NCBI RefSeq assembly: GCF_041146395.1
Contig: NC_090997.1
Location: forward strand, 37,861,501-37,925,500
Direction of reading: 5' to 3'
Length of the DNA: 64,000 nucleotides
From: Eulemur rufifrons
Taxonomy: Eukaryota > Chordata > Mammalia > Primates > Lemuridae
Shown here: positions 1 through 11,672 of the stretch, in pieces
Numbering within the stretch: position 1 is the first letter of the stretch
How the letters are laid out: every line of letters begins with the position of its first letter
Made by a program: the position numbers and the translations under genes
Notes under the pieces: model-generated
Seen by the model: the letters and a program-made list of their open reading frames with translations, nothing else
Databases searched by the model: none
Told to the model about the DNA's origin: nothing

Positions 1-345
1 CAAAAATTAAATTGTTTGATGTCATTTTCTTGTGTATTTATTTTACTCTAAATTCTTTTCTAAAATTAATTTTCAAAATTTTGTCATGCTTACAGGAGAA
101 AGCTCACTTATTGGTAATGAATATTTATTGAACCTCATTTCTACCTCTTTAAACATGTTTATTCTAAAAAATTACCTTGAATCTGTGAATTTTCATATAT
201 GAGCAGTCAAAGGGCACCTTCTAAGACACAACTCCTTCAATGTTTCAGGCGTTTGAATGGTCAATTCAAGCCTCAGCACCAAAAACTTAATTGCAACTAC
301 AGCAATCAGCCATTGCTCCGTGTGCTTAAAAATACCCACTGTGAT
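1..345. other. Unassigned AT-rich DNA
   Basis: No repeat family, coding frame or RNA gene is recognised here. The sequence is AT-rich and non-repetitive to the eye. Confidence 0.5.
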
Positions 346-935
346 GATTAATTTTAGGTGTTATTTTCACTGGATTAATGAATACCTTGAAACCTGGTAG
401 AGCACTCTTTTGGAGTGTGTCCATGAGGCTATTTCCAGAGGAAATAAACATGTGAGTCCAAATGGACTAGATGGGAAAGATCTGTCCTCAGTGAGGGCAG
501 GCACTATCCAATCTGCTGGGAGGGGGGGCGATCTGAAGAGAAAAAGAAAATAAGCAACAACAGAAAAAAAGTGAATGTGTCCATCTATCTGCTAGAGCTG
601 GGATGCAATATTTCTCTCCTGTCTGGACAAAAATTCCAGGCTCCCTGACCTTTGGACTCCAGACCTAAGACCAGCAGCTCCTGGTTTCTCAGGCCTTTGG
701 CCTCAGACTGAGAGTTACACCATCAGCTTCCCTGGTTCTGAAGCCTTCAGACTTGAACTGAGACAGCTACCAGCATCCCAGGATCTCCAGCTTACAGACA
801 GCCCATCTCAAGACTTCTCAGCCTCCATACCTGTGTAAGCTAATCCCCGTAATAAATCTCCTCTCATATATCAATATCTATTATATATCTAGATTTCCTA
901 TTGATTCTGTCTCCCTGGAGAACCCTAATACATCC
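346..935 (+). repeat. Ancient eutherian interspersed repeat (LTR-like, family unassigned)
   Basis: The block opens with 'TGATTAATTTTAGGTG' and closes with 'CCCTGGAGAACCCTAATAC', the two ends of a common old mammalian repeat that I recognise by pattern but cannot name safely. An AATAAA lies near the 3' end (about 851) just before a TATA-rich stretch. The middle (about 645-800) holds imperfect repeats of a 'CCTGGTTCTCAGGCCTTTGGACTCAGACT'-like unit of roughly 40 bp, typical of this family. It is diverged and not coding. Confidence 0.6.
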
Positions 936-1689
936 ACTAATAGTACCACATATTTATTTAGCCACATATCCTTTTCTAAAATTCATGAAAACAAAGTATG
1001 AGCATGGAGAAAGGGAATGGCCTGGGATAAGACATTCCGCAACATGAATTCCAACTCTGTCACTTGTTTATTCAGTTACTTAGCTGCAGGGGGTAATATG
1101 TGATGATAAGGTGAACTTCCAGGGATTGGTTGAAGATCCAGTGGGATAATATTAATAATACATAAAGCACCAGTATCCAGTATCTGACTTCAAATAACAG
1201 AAACTATTACTATTGTACTAGTTTGCATATGGCAATGGCTACCTGAAATATTTTTTCTTTTCTCTTGTGATTTGATACTCCTCATGTTTTTGATAGTTTT
1301 TGTTGAATGTCAAGAAAAGAGATGAATAAAAATACTTCCAAACAACCAATCCATTATTACTGTTAATTATAGCCCCTAGCACTCTAATTTATTGGAGCCT
1401 ACAATATAGAGACTCAGAAGTAGTCACAGGGTAAATTCAGGGCATTCAGATATCATATGAAGATATCATATATCTTAATATCTTGTGTAGAGTACTCCAT
1501 AGTGACTACACTTACTTTACACTACTTTTCTTGTAGTATAATGAATCAGTGTTCCCCATAGCTACAGAAGGGTTTTCAGGCTCATTCACAATATTTTATA
1601 AGAATAAAATGTATTATTAAAATTTTGATATACCTAAAAAGGCAACTTGGAGAATAATTTCTAACAGCAGGAAATGAGGCAGGGACAGC
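936..1689. other. Unassigned AT-rich DNA
   Basis: Nothing recognisable beyond short AT-rich patches, such as a small 'GATATCAT' repetition near 1450-1470. Confidence 0.45.
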
Positions 1690-2135
1690 TAGTTGCCAAT
1701 CAAATATTCAGGATCCCCTTCAATAGTTGGAAGTTATTTCTAAGAAGTGACTGACCAGCCATGGACTATATTTGCTAACCACTCCTGTGTCTCAGTTGGG
1801 CCTTGTGACTGGTTCTTATGAATGAAATATAAGCAGAAGTAATATGGGTCACTTTTGGACAACGGTGATTTCCAAGTGGGAATGCTTTTGTACTTTCTCC
1901 CTGTCTAACAGCTGAATATCAACCCAGAGTGACCCTGGAAAATACGTGTTGACAATGGCACAACCTCCATCATCCTGGGTCCCTGAATGACTGTATAAAG
2001 TAGAACCCAATACCTCACCAGCCAAGAGCACCTGAAGAGGACTTTGTGTCAGTGAAAAATAAACATTGACTGTCAGGGTGCTGAAATTTGGGATTTGGTT
2101 TATTAAAACAACAAGCATTACCCTACCTAACATAG
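1690..2135 (+). repeat. Probable ancient LTR-type repeat
   Basis: The segment ends with AATAAA at 2058-2063 followed by 'GGGATTTGGTTTATTA', which resembles the R-U5 end of old mammalian LTR repeats ('ctgagatttggggttgtttgtta' style). A 127-residue open frame on the minus strand (1849-2232) lies across this repeat and has no recognisable domain, so it is not called as a gene. The family is not assigned. Confidence 0.35.
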
Positions 2136-3595
2136 AAAAGATACTTTTGATCCAAGGCTCCAGAAAAAAAGAGGCTGTTTCACAAATCAAAGAATAATCT
2201 GGGTGTGCAAAGAGTAGGGAAAACTTGAGCACTGGCCTTAATTAAAACAGTTAAATCAACTTATACAAACAAATTCAAAAATGAACAAATTGTCTTGGTT
2301 ATAAATTTAAAAATATGAGAGTTACTAGAGAATTTTCCTAAATATTTGTTTCTTGCAGCTAAATAGATCTATGTATATTTAGCATTAACTTTAAATATTA
2401 ATATCACCCTCAAAAATCCTAGTGATGTTTCAGTGCTAGTAAAATAATACTTACATAATCATAGAATGTGTTTGTCCTTATAGGTATAAACCTATTAATA
2501 AAAAGTACAATTGCTGTTAGTAGTATCATTTTCTAACATATCTTGGCTTATAATAGGAATGGTTTAAGAAGAGGATCTGTTTCACTTGCCACCAAAAGTG
2601 AGCTGGCATTTATTACCTGGTTTAAGGAAACTGCTATCTTTCAACAGAATAGCTCTTTTAAAGTGTTGTTTTTCTGTCACCAAATTATAGCCACACTATC
2701 AGCTTATGCTTTATGGTGGAAATATTCACGCTGCTAGTAGAAAAAGAATGTGAGATAGATTGACTTTTCACAGGAAGACGGATCTTGTTGGTATGAGATA
2801 CAGAGTAAGACGGCCAATACGCAGTCACAAGGTCTATACTTGTGTGTCTGTTGGACCAAATTGTTATTTCTTGAGCCCTTTGTTTGTTATATTCCTCTTT
2901 CATGTTCCCCACCATTTCCCCATTCCACTATTTAGATGGGTGGGGGGGAAGAGAGAGAGCGAGACAAAAGGGTCAGGTAAATTTTGCTACTTTTTAAACT
3001 TTGAGAAAGACCACAAGAAAAGGTAAACTAAACATCTGTTTATCACAATGCAAGAAAAGATCCTACGAAGCATCTGAGATTTTACCTTATTTATATGCTA
3101 GCAAATTAATTTGGCACAGTTTCTTGGATGCTGGCAAAAGACCCAGACACCTCGGTCAGAAACAAAGCAACTTACTACTGACACCAATAGCAGAAGCCAG
3201 AGAACCAGCATTTATCACTCTTCTTCCTCAAAACTAATTTCCACAGAGATGTGAAGAGAATCAGATAACACTGGCACACACAATGGATTGCATTGCAGAA
3301 ATGAACCCTGAACTTAGAAAACTTGAATGTATTGTAATGAATGGCTAGCATGCCAGCCCTTCTCTGTGCAGGGTAACACTATCTCTATCTTCCAAGGCTA
3401 TAAGCAAGCCTCTCTTTTTTCTAGACAAAGATACTATTTCTGTGTTCCAATATATTTATTATGCAAACATCCTTGAAATGAAAATAGTTGAAAAGAAAAG
3501 AGGACAAACAGGGTCTTACTCACAAGATGTGCAGAAATGCAAGAAAATCCATGGAGATGAAAATTCTTTCTCTCTCTTTCTCTGCTCTCTTCTTA
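2136..3595. other. Unassigned sequence
   Basis: Several short overlapping open frames on both strands (60-88 codons) fall here. None shows a domain, signal peptide, splice-site pattern or codon bias. A G-run with a GA-rich stretch lies near 2938-2965. No repeat family was recognised. Confidence 0.4.
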
Positions 3596-3609
3596 GTGTG
3601 CATGTGTGT

Positions 3610-3805
3610 TTTATTATATAATATATTATTTAATTTTGTGTGTATATATTTACATATAAATATTTATTTATATTTTATAATATATTAAATATATTGGCAT
3701 TTTATATTATTTATATAGTTATATATTATATATTAACATATGTTTATATCATATTAAATTTTTATATATTTATTATGTATTTATATCATATGTTAAATAC
3801 ATATC
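3610..3805. repeat. AT-rich low-complexity tract
   Basis: About 200 bp made almost entirely of A and T, with repeated TATATT, ATATTA and TTTATAT words. It directly precedes the 5' truncation point of the L1 that starts near 3806. Confidence 0.85.
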
Positions 3806-4556
3806 TACATCTCTAATCATCAGGGAAATGTAAATCAAAACCACAATGAGATATCACTTATATCCAGTGAGAATGGCCTTTATCAAAGAGTTCCAAAACA
3901 ATAAATAAATTTGGGCGTGGATGTGGAGAGAGAGGAACACTCATACACTGCTGGTGGGACTACAGACTAGTACAACCTCTGTGGAAAGTAATATCGAGAT
4001 ACCTCAAAGAGCTATAAGTAGAACTACCATTTGATCCAGGAATCCCATTACTGGACATCTACCCAAAGGAACAAAAGACATTCTATAAAAAAGACATCTG
4101 CACTAGAATGTTTATAGCAGCACAATTCACAATTGCAAAGATGTGGTGCCCATCAATCCATGAGTGGATTAATAAAATGTGGTATATAGGTACCATGGAG
4201 TTCTACTCAGCCACAAAAAACAATGGTATTATTGTATTATCCTGGATAGAGCGGTAACCATTGTATTAAGTGAAGTATCACAAGAATGGAAAAACAAGCA
4301 ACACATGTACTTACCATCAAATTAGTATTAACTGACTTAACTGACCAACACTTAAGTGCACATATAGTAATAACATTCATTGGGTATCAGGCAGGTGAGA
4401 AGGGGGAGGGGGGAATGGGTATATTCACACTTAATGGGTGCAATGTGCAGTGTCTGGGGGATGGACACACCTGAAGCTCTGACTCAGGTGGGGCAAAGGC
4501 AATATACGTAGCCTAAACATTTTTACCTCCATAATATGCTGAAATTAAAAAATTAA
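3806..4556 (+). mobile_element. L1 (LINE-1) 3' fragment, lemur-type, 5'-truncated
   Basis: The plus strand begins in the last part of L1 ORF2 ('AATCATCAGGGAAATGTAAATC', then the stretch that would encode the '[16 protein letters not shown]'-like and 'LGIYPK'-like segments). It continues through a lemur-type 3'UTR with a G-rich block at 4397-4417 and ends in 'ATAATATGCTGAAATTAAAAAATT'. Frames are broken. The copy is 5'-truncated at about 3806, inside ORF2. It faces the antisense L1 at 4828-6240. Confidence 0.88.
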
Positions 4557-4599
4557 ATTTAATCAGTCAATAAATAAATGAATATCTAATTAAATCTCT

Positions 4600-4795
4600 G
4601 ATTGATAGTTAATTCATTCAACCAAAAATATAAGTATTTATTAAGTCCCATTCTAAATAATTAACCTCACTATGCCTTATTTCTCTCACCTGTGATGCTT
4701 AATACTTACTACGAGTACCCACTAATTTCATTACTTTGAAGTTTGCATGAGACAATGCATATAAAGCACCTAAAATTCTAGTTGATTTATATCAG
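4600..4795 (+). repeat. Possible L2 trace and MIR SINE
   Basis: Between two L1 tails. 'TTCATTCAACCAAAAATATAAGTATTTATTAAG' resembles antisense L2. From about 4665 the order 'CCTCACTATGCC... CATGAGACAATGCATATAAAGCACCTA' follows the 3' half of MIR. It is strongly diverged, so the call is tentative. Confidence 0.45.
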
Positions 4796-4827
4796 TCCAA
4801 ACAATATTAGCTCATTATTCTATTTTT

Positions 4828-6240
4828 TTCTTTTTTTTATTTCAGTATATTATGGGAATATAAACGTTTAGATTACATATATTGCCTTTGCACAGCCCGA
4901 GTCAGAGCTACACATGTGAGCATCCCCCAGATGGTGCACACCTCAACCATTAGGTATGAATATACCCATCCCCTCCTCCCCCCCCCACCTGCCTGACACC
5001 TGATCAATGTTACTATTATATGTTCACGTAAGTGTTGATCAATTAGTACCAATTTTGATGGTGAGTATATGTGGTGTTTGTTTTTCCAAAGTACCCTGTG
5101 ATACTTCACTTTGGAGAATGAGCTCCAGCTCCATCCAGGATAATACAAGAGGTGTTAGTTCACCATTGGTTTTTGTGGCCAAGTAGTGCTCCATCGTATA
5201 CATATACCACATTTTGTTAATACACTTATGTATTGATGGATATTTGGGTTGTTTCTACATCTTTGTAATTGTGAATTGTGCTACTGTAAACATTCAAGTG
5301 CAGATATCTTTATTACAGAATGCCTTTTGTTCTTTAGGGTAGATGTCCAATAACGGGATTGCTGGATCAAATGGTAGTTCTACTTTTAGTTCTTTGAAGT
5401 ATCTCCACATTACTTTCCATAGACGTTGTACTAGTTTGCAGTCCTACCAGCAGTGTATGAGTGTTCCTATCTCTCCATATCCATGCCAACATTTGTCATT
5501 TTGGGACCTTTTGATAAAAGCCATTCCCACTGGACTTAAGCAATATCTTGTGGTTTTGATTTGCATTTCCCTGATGATTAGAGATGTTGGACATTTTTTC
5601 ATATGTTTCTTGGCCATTAGCCTATCTTCTGAAAAGTTTCTGTTCATGTCCTTTGCCCACTTTTTAATAGGTTTGTTTGATTTTTTCTTGCTGATTTTCC
5701 TGAGTTCTATATAGATTCTAGTTTTCAGCCTTTTATCAGATACATAGCATGCAAATATTTTCTCCCATTCTGTAGGTTGTCTATTTGCTCTAATGATAGT
5801 TTTTTGGCTGTACAGAAGCTTTTTAATTTGATCATGTCCCGTTTATTTTGTTGATGCTGTGAATGCTTTTGGGATCTTCTTCATAAATTCTTTCCCTAGG
5901 CCAATGTCTATAAGACTTTTTCTAACATTTTCTTTTAGAATTCTCATGGTTTCATGGCTTAGGTTTAAGTCTATTATCTATGGAGAGTTGATTTTTGTGA
6001 AAGGTGAGAGGTAGGGATCCTATTTCAGTCTTCTACATCTGGCTATCCAATTTTCCCAGCACCATTTATTGAATAGGAACTCATATCCCCAGTGTATGTT
6101 TTTGTCTGCTTTGTCAAAGATCAGATAGCTATATGAGGTTGGTTTTATATCTGGGTTCTCAGTCCTGTTCCATTGGTCTATGTCTCTGTTCTTGTGCCAG
6201 TACCATGCTATTTTGGTTGCTATAGCCTTTTAGTATACCT
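4828..6240 (-). mobile_element. L1 fragment, antisense, lemur-type 3'UTR and ORF2 3' part
   Basis: Read on the minus strand, the element ends in a poly-A tail (T-run at 4828-4841). It has the lemur-type 3'UTR (with the polypurine block complementary to the C-run at 4973-4987) and carries ORF2 sequence back to about 6240, where it is 5'-truncated. The plus-strand open frame at 5343-5714 is only the antisense of this ORF2 and is not a gene. With the sense L1 at 3806-4556 it forms a large inverted pair. Confidence 0.9.
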
Positions 6241-7194
6241 TGTGCCCCCCTACCTTCTGCAAGAGCCAACTACTTGCAGGGAGGTCAGTTTGCATGCCCT
6301 TTTACCGTATTTACTGACTCATGATACAGGGTGTAGTTTTTCTATTTTTATATTAATGTTATGTGTTACCATATTTCCAAAATCATTTGTTGGTTACTAC
6401 TTTTCTTCTAGGAAATTTTTAATAGCTAACTATTATAATAATTACTATCACACACATCTGGATAGATAGATACATGTAAAATGCCTTGTTACATATAAAA
6501 TGTTTTATGCATTAAAAACACATTGCACCTATAATTCTATTCACCCTTTAAAGAACTTAACTAGAATGCTTTTTTGGGGGAATGTAGAAAGGTCTTTTTA
6601 CTTCATTATTATTATCAATTCAAGCAGACTCAAGTTGAAGTATAGAATCAAGTTAAATTAGCGGCAAGTTATTAGACAAAGACATTTCCTCCCAGAAACA
6701 CGGATAATAATTCCCTTCTTCTTTGTAGATAGAATCCTTTTAATAAACTGGGATCCACAGGATGTGGGAAAAGAAACAGATGCAGTTTGGAAAGGAAACT
6801 AAAAGGAAGGACTTTTATTAAAGGTGCTATGATTTTCCTTTCAAGGAGTATTCATATAGAGCCTGTTAAAAGGGAGTGAAATTCATTCCCCTGTAAAAAA
6901 AAAAAAAAAAATCAAAGGATTGATATTTTTTACTTGTATATACTAAGAATTCCCTTTTTAATAACAGGAGTAGGTCCTGTTGCCAAATACATGCTGCTAT
7001 AAATGGCATTTTGCCAGTTTCTCAGTGACTTATGACCATCTTTCATTTCCCAAGGAAGGAAGGCTTAGGGGGAAAAGGAAGCTGAGGTAACAGTCAACTG
7101 GCCCTATCAGTACTTTGTGTATAGGGTGGGATTGGGAGCAGGCAGGGATAATTTAGAGATGGAGATAGCAGGAGAGTAGAGCCTATAGAATTTA
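6241..7194. other. Unassigned sequence with a short A-run
   Basis: No family recognised. An A-run of about 17 bases ends near 6911, but no SINE or LINE body precedes it. Small TTTTTA-rich words are the only structure seen. Confidence 0.4.
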
Positions 7195-7258
7195 TTTGTT
7201 TTTGAAAAATACTTATACATTGCAATTGTACATATGTATGTGATACAATTTGATGTTT

Positions 7259-7274
7259 AAATACATGTAGATAT
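7259..7274. repeat. 5' target-site duplication of the Alu
   Basis: AAATACATGTAGATAT, identical to 7633-7648, the other flank of the Alu. Confidence 0.95.
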
Positions 7275-7632
<358 letters not shown>

Positions 7633-7648
7633 AAATACATGTAGATAT
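7633..7648. repeat. 3' target-site duplication of the Alu
   Basis: AAATACATGTAGATAT, identical to 7259-7274. It resumes the interrupted L1 sequence. Confidence 0.95.
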
Positions 7649-8060
7649 CATATAATGATCAAATCATGGTTAGCATATCCATCACCTCATGCATTTATCA
7701 TATCTTTGTGTTGAGAACACTCTAAAACTTTCTTCTAGCTATTTCATAATATACAATACCTTACTGTTATTCATAGTTACCCTACTGTGCAATAGAATGC
7801 CAAATGTATGTACTCTGCCTATCTAATTGTAACTTCAAACCCATTGGCCAACCTCCTTCTATTCTGCCCTCTCTCACCCCCTCCTCAGCCTCTGGTATTA
7901 ACTGTTCTACCTCTGGCACCCACTCTATTCTTCTATCACCTTTTTTTAGATGCCACATATAAGTAACATCATGTGGTAATTAGTTTTTCTGTGTCTGTCT
8001 TATTTCACTTAACATAATGTCCCCCAAGTTCATCCAGATTTTATTCTTATGTTAAATAGT

Positions 8061-8429
8061 CTGCATGAAAAATTTTTCCCCTTGGCCATCAAAATCACTC
8101 TCAGTAGTCTAAACCTCAATTAAAATTAAACAATAAAACTAACTTGCTGAATTTACTTAGGCAAAGTCAGAGTGGTTACTAATTCTCCCAGGTTATTTTC
8201 CCTCTTTCTGCAAGAACAGCACTGGACAATGAAAATAAATTAATGTGCAGCTGCCTGTTTATAATGAAGAACACACCACCGCTATTGACACTAATTATCA
8301 TCCCATGAGTTTAATTAAGAGCTAATTTCTCATTTTAGTACCATATTGTCTTAATTCTCCTGCAAAAGGGGTCAATCCATAGATACAGTCAATTGCAGGC
8401 CAGTCATCCACCTCCTCCTAAAACACAGA
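8061..8429. promoter_or_regulatory. Repeat-free AT-rich island, candidate conserved noncoding element
   Basis: This island lies between two antisense L1 copies and shows no repeat family. It holds several homeodomain-type cores (TAATTA; TTAATTAA at 8311-8318; CTAATTAT at 8291-8298) and an E-box CAGCTG at 8248-8253. This composition is common in developmental enhancers. The regulatory role is inference only. Confidence 0.25.
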
Positions 8430-8825
8430 TTTTTATTATTACTATTGTATGTGTTTTGGGTGTACATGATATTTTGATATGCATAGTGAAATGGTTGCTA
8501 CAGTCAAGCAAATTAACATATACATCATCTTCACATAGTTCCATTTCTTAATTTTTTTGATAAGAGCACCTAAAATCTACTCTCTTAGCAAATTTCCAGT
8601 ATGCAACACAGTATTAACTATAGTCTTTATGTGGTACATTAGATCTCTAGACTTATTCGTCCTATATAACTGCAACTTTGTAGCCTTTGACCTACATCTC
8701 CCCATTCCCTGCCCCTGATAACCACTGTTCTACTCTGTTTCTATGTATCCAACTTTTTTTTTCATTTTAGAATTCCACATGTAAGTGAGATCATGCAGTA
8801 TTTTTATTTCTGTGCCTGGTTTATT

Positions 8826-9128
8826 TCATTTAGCATAATCTTCTCCCAGGGTTATGCATGTTTTCTCTATTTTTAAGGCTGAATAATATTTCATTGTATG
8901 TATATACCACATTTTCTTCATCCATTCATCTTTCCATGGACATTTAGTTTGTTTCCATATCTTGGCTATTGTGAAGGATACTGCAATGAGTATGAAAAAA
9001 ATATCTCTATGAGGTGCTGATTTCATTTCCTTTGGGTATATGCCCAGAAGAAAGATTTCTGGGTTATATGGTAGTTTTATTTTTAATTCTTTGAGAAATC
9101 TACTTACTGCTTCGTATAATGGCTGCAA
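8826..9128 (-). pseudogene. L1 ORF2 C-terminal remnant
   Basis: A 100-codon open stretch shows the typical end of L1 ORF2p: '[19 protein letters not shown]' is followed by 'SFTIAKIWKQTKCP' and 'DEWMKKMWYIHTMKYYSAL'. This region lies downstream of the reverse transcriptase, in and around the cysteine-rich end. It is out of phase with the neighbouring open stretch at 9298-9483 and belongs to the internally deleted L1, so it is not functional. Confidence 0.85.
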
Positions 9129-9297
9129 AAGTTTACATTCCCACCAACATTATAAAAGGGTTCCCTTTTCTCCACACCTTCACTGACATATATTATCTCT
9201 TATCTTTTTTGATGCTAGCCATTCTAACAGGTGTGAGGTGTACTCTTTGCAGGTTCAATATGCATTTCCCTGATGATTAGTGATGCTGAACATCTTT

Positions 9298-9483
9298 TCA
9301 TATACCTGTTGGCCATTTTATGCCTTCTTTTGAGAAGTGTCTATTCAAGTCCTTTGCCAATTTTTTATTTAGGTTATTATTATTAATAATTTTGGCTATT
9401 AAGCTTTGTGAGCTTTTTTTATATATCTTGTATATTAACCCCTTATCAGATGTACAAGTCACAAATATTTTCCCCCAATCCAT
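9298..9483 (-). pseudogene. L1 ORF2 remnant next to the 5'UTR junction
   Basis: The open stretch contains 'SDKGLIYKIYK' and 'KKLAKDLNRHFSKEGIKWP', the L1 ORF2 segment upstream of the C-terminal end. Its ATG lies within a few bases of the join with 5'UTR sequence. It carries no catalytic motifs because the endonuclease and reverse transcriptase parts are missing. Confidence 0.8.
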
Positions 9484-9489
9484 TTCCCC

Positions 9490-10757
9490 TGTTCCTCTGT
9501 GGTTGTCTCTGGGCCACTGTGACAGGGATCAGATCTGAGACTGGTTCAAGATGCACAAGCAAGGTGGGGCTGGCCAGCAGGATGGGGCATGCACACAAGA
9601 TGTAGGAAGTCCACTGGATGCCATGTGCATGTGTGTAGGTCTGGGTGGCTAAAGTGCTAGGTGCATGGGTGGGGCAAGGGGCATGCAGGATGTGATGCAT
9701 GTTCAGGGTGTAGCAGGCTTATGGGATGGAGCAGGTGTTGGGTGCAGAGTGGGTCATCAGGTCACAGCTAATGTGAAGGGCAAAGATGGACCCATAGATG
9801 AGGGTGCTTGTGTGGGATGAAGCAGGTCCGTAGGGTGTCATGCTCACATGTGCAGGCTGGGACAGCTGCGGGGCAGGATGGGTGGGTGGGTCAGAGGATG
9901 AGCAGGGTGTGGAGCCCAGAGCACCTGCATGGGTGGCATACATGAACAGCATGAATTCCACTCATATGCAAAGGTGACAGGTGACAGCTGAACTGGATAT
10001 TGTCCTCCTTGGGGCTTCCCAGGCAGTGGCAGTGGTAGTGGCCCAGCTGCCCCAATAGTGGGTAGCAGGCACTGAGAACTCTGGGCATGTGCTACACCTG
10101 GGTCCCACAGGAAGTGCAGTTGAGTGGGATAGAGGATAGTACAAGGCACAGCAGTGGGCACCAGGCCCATGATCTCCTGTTCTTCCCAGGCCCCCAGTGG
10201 CAGCAGCAGCAATGGGGGTGCATGTCACTTGCCCATGAGGCACTTGCAAGTGCTGAGATTCCGTCCTCCCTCCCCATCTGGAATGTTCAACCAGAGGCAT
10301 CAGTCTTAGACCTGACCCCTGGGAAAAAGTAGCATTCTAGGGTTGGGATGTTACAATGGTTCCAGTGGTAGCACCCAGATCTTGCAAGGCAGCTGTCCCT
10401 TCTCTCAGGAGCAACATAGCTGCACAGTCTCCAGTCAGTTCTGTGTATCAGTCTAGAGGCCTGCTGTGGTGGAGGAGCCCTCCTGCCTCTCTGGTTGCAG
10501 TATCCTCAGGGGAAGTATGGAGCCCAGGAGTCTCTCCTTTGTCCCTTCCCATGTGTGGGCACCTTCCGTAATTACTTCCAATCCTGCTAAGCAGGTCATC
10601 CCACTTCTGTCTTCTTCACTCCACTTCTGCCTGCTCTCCATGAATTTCCAGTGCTCTCGCTCAAAGGATTGATCCAAAGGTGGATATCTATTCACAACTT
10701 TCAATCCTCTCCATGAGAGCAGTGTTGTGCAGGCTACTTGTAGTCAGCCATCTTGGC
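9490..10757 (-). promoter_or_regulatory. L1 5'UTR (ancestral internal promoter region)
   Basis: This is the GC-richest 1.3 kb of the window. The minus-strand start has the hallmark 'CCAAGATGGC', the YY1-type site found at L1 5' ends (core GCCATCTTGG on the plus strand at about 10749-10758). Near 9540-9960 there are loose repeats around the words GCAGGATG and GGTGCATGGG. Many short open frames on both strands here are composition effects. CpGs are few, so it is not a CpG island. Confidence 0.7.
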
Positions 10758-10904
10758 CTAACCTACAAGAATGCAATTTTTAAAAGCAAATTTAATTCCT
10801 GCCCACTTTGTAGAATTTAATTTTGTTTTATATATAAAATCTAGAAAAGTTTTACTTCAGCTAATCTCAAACAACTAAGATATATTATACATTTTAGGAT
10901 AGGT

Positions 10905-11275
10905 ATATATTGTGGTGATACTCCATCCCCAAATTTCAGTGACTTAAAATATAAAGTTTATTTTTTATTCATGCAAAGTCCACTATAGGCTATGGAACTC
11001 TCCAGAGTGCTGAATTGAACATGATGCCCTAGCAATTCAAGCAGTTTCAAACTTGTAGAGTTGCTATTAACAACATGTGACCTTCACTCTCAACTTTAGG
11101 GGCAAGAGCAGAACCAGGGAATCATGAGGTGCTTTTCCCTGCCTCAAGTAGAAAATAACACTTCCTGCTGCAGCTAACATTACATTGGCCAGAGCTTGTC
11201 ACATGCTCCCTTCTCATTGCAAAGGGACTGGAAAATATGGGGGGACAGATGGAATGTTTGTTTAGTATCACTGTC
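10905..11275. repeat. Probable ancient interspersed repeat, family unassigned
   Basis: 'TTACATTGGCCAGAGCTTGTCACATG' followed by 'TTGCAAAGGGACTGGAAAATAT' matches a widespread old mammalian repeat pattern ('cattggccagaactagtcacatgg...ctgcaaaggggctgggaaat'). The 5' part with 'AAATATAAAGTTTATTTTTTATTCATGC' fits the other end of that pattern. I cannot name the family with confidence. Confidence 0.45.
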
Positions 11276-11369
11276 TTTGATAAATTAGACTATTAGACAT
11301 TTTAAAAAACATCTTTGAGAAAGATCTCAATGTTTCTAATATTCTCTTTCCCAAAGACTATTTCATAGA

Positions 11370-11500
11370 TTTTACATGCAAAAATTTCTATGAGGTAGGA
11401 TAAGATTTTGATTATATGGGTTTTAAATTTTTGATGGAGAAACAGAACCAAAGAGAGCTTAAAGACTTAATCAGACTCATGGAATTAGGCTTACCAATGT
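11370..11500 (-). repeat. MIR SINE fragment, antisense
   Basis: 'TATGAGGTAGGATAAGATTTT... GGAGAAACAGAACCAAAGAGAGCTTAAAGACTTAATCAGACTCAT' follows the antisense order of the MIR 3' half (bases complementary to 'taagttactt...ctctgtgcctcagtttcc'). It is diverged. Confidence 0.5.
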
Positions 11501-11594
11501 TGTGTGCTAGTATTTGCTGCCCTCTTCCCTTTTAGTTAATTCTTCTTCCTAGGTGAGAGAAAATGTAAGTATTTTCTTCTAGACACCAGGAGAA

Positions 11595-11672
11595 GCAGCA
11601 TTCTCCTCTCTCTCCCTCTCTCTCTCCCCTCCCCCAGTCCCGTTCCCTCTCTACACCTCCCTCTCACCTGAA
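11595..11672. repeat. Pyrimidine-rich (TC/CCCT)n tract
   Basis: A tract of C and T with CTCTCTC and CCCTC words from about 11600 to 11670. It is a simple repeat with no gene context. Confidence 0.8.

Larger units (their letters stand above)
8430..10757 (-). mobile_element. L1 with 5'UTR joined directly to the ORF2 end (internally deleted)
   Basis: On the minus strand the element opens at 10757 with the L1 5'UTR start (complement contains 'CCAAGATGGCTGACTA') and keeps about 1.27 kb of GC-richer 5'UTR. At about 9484-9495 it passes straight into the last part of ORF2, and it ends in an L1M-type 3'UTR at about 8430. ORF1 and most of ORF2 are missing. The base composition change at 9490 is sharp. 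It could be retrotransposition of a spliced or deleted L1 RNA, a later deletion, or two abutting L1 pieces. Confidence 0.75.

Noticed and set aside
1849..2232. 127-codon minus-strand open frame
   Set aside because: It lies across an old LTR-type repeat, with no recognisable protein family.
5343..5714. 123-codon plus-strand open frame
   Set aside because: It is exactly antisense to L1 ORF2 of the minus-strand L1 at 4828-6240.
9844..10300. Overlapping 112-122 codon minus frames in GC-rich DNA
   Set aside because: They are in the L1 5'UTR, in several frames at once, with low-complexity Pro/Cys/His content; a composition effect.
9490..10757. Possible CpG island or gene promoter
   Set aside because: GC-richer than its surroundings but few CpGs, and explained by an L1 5'UTR.
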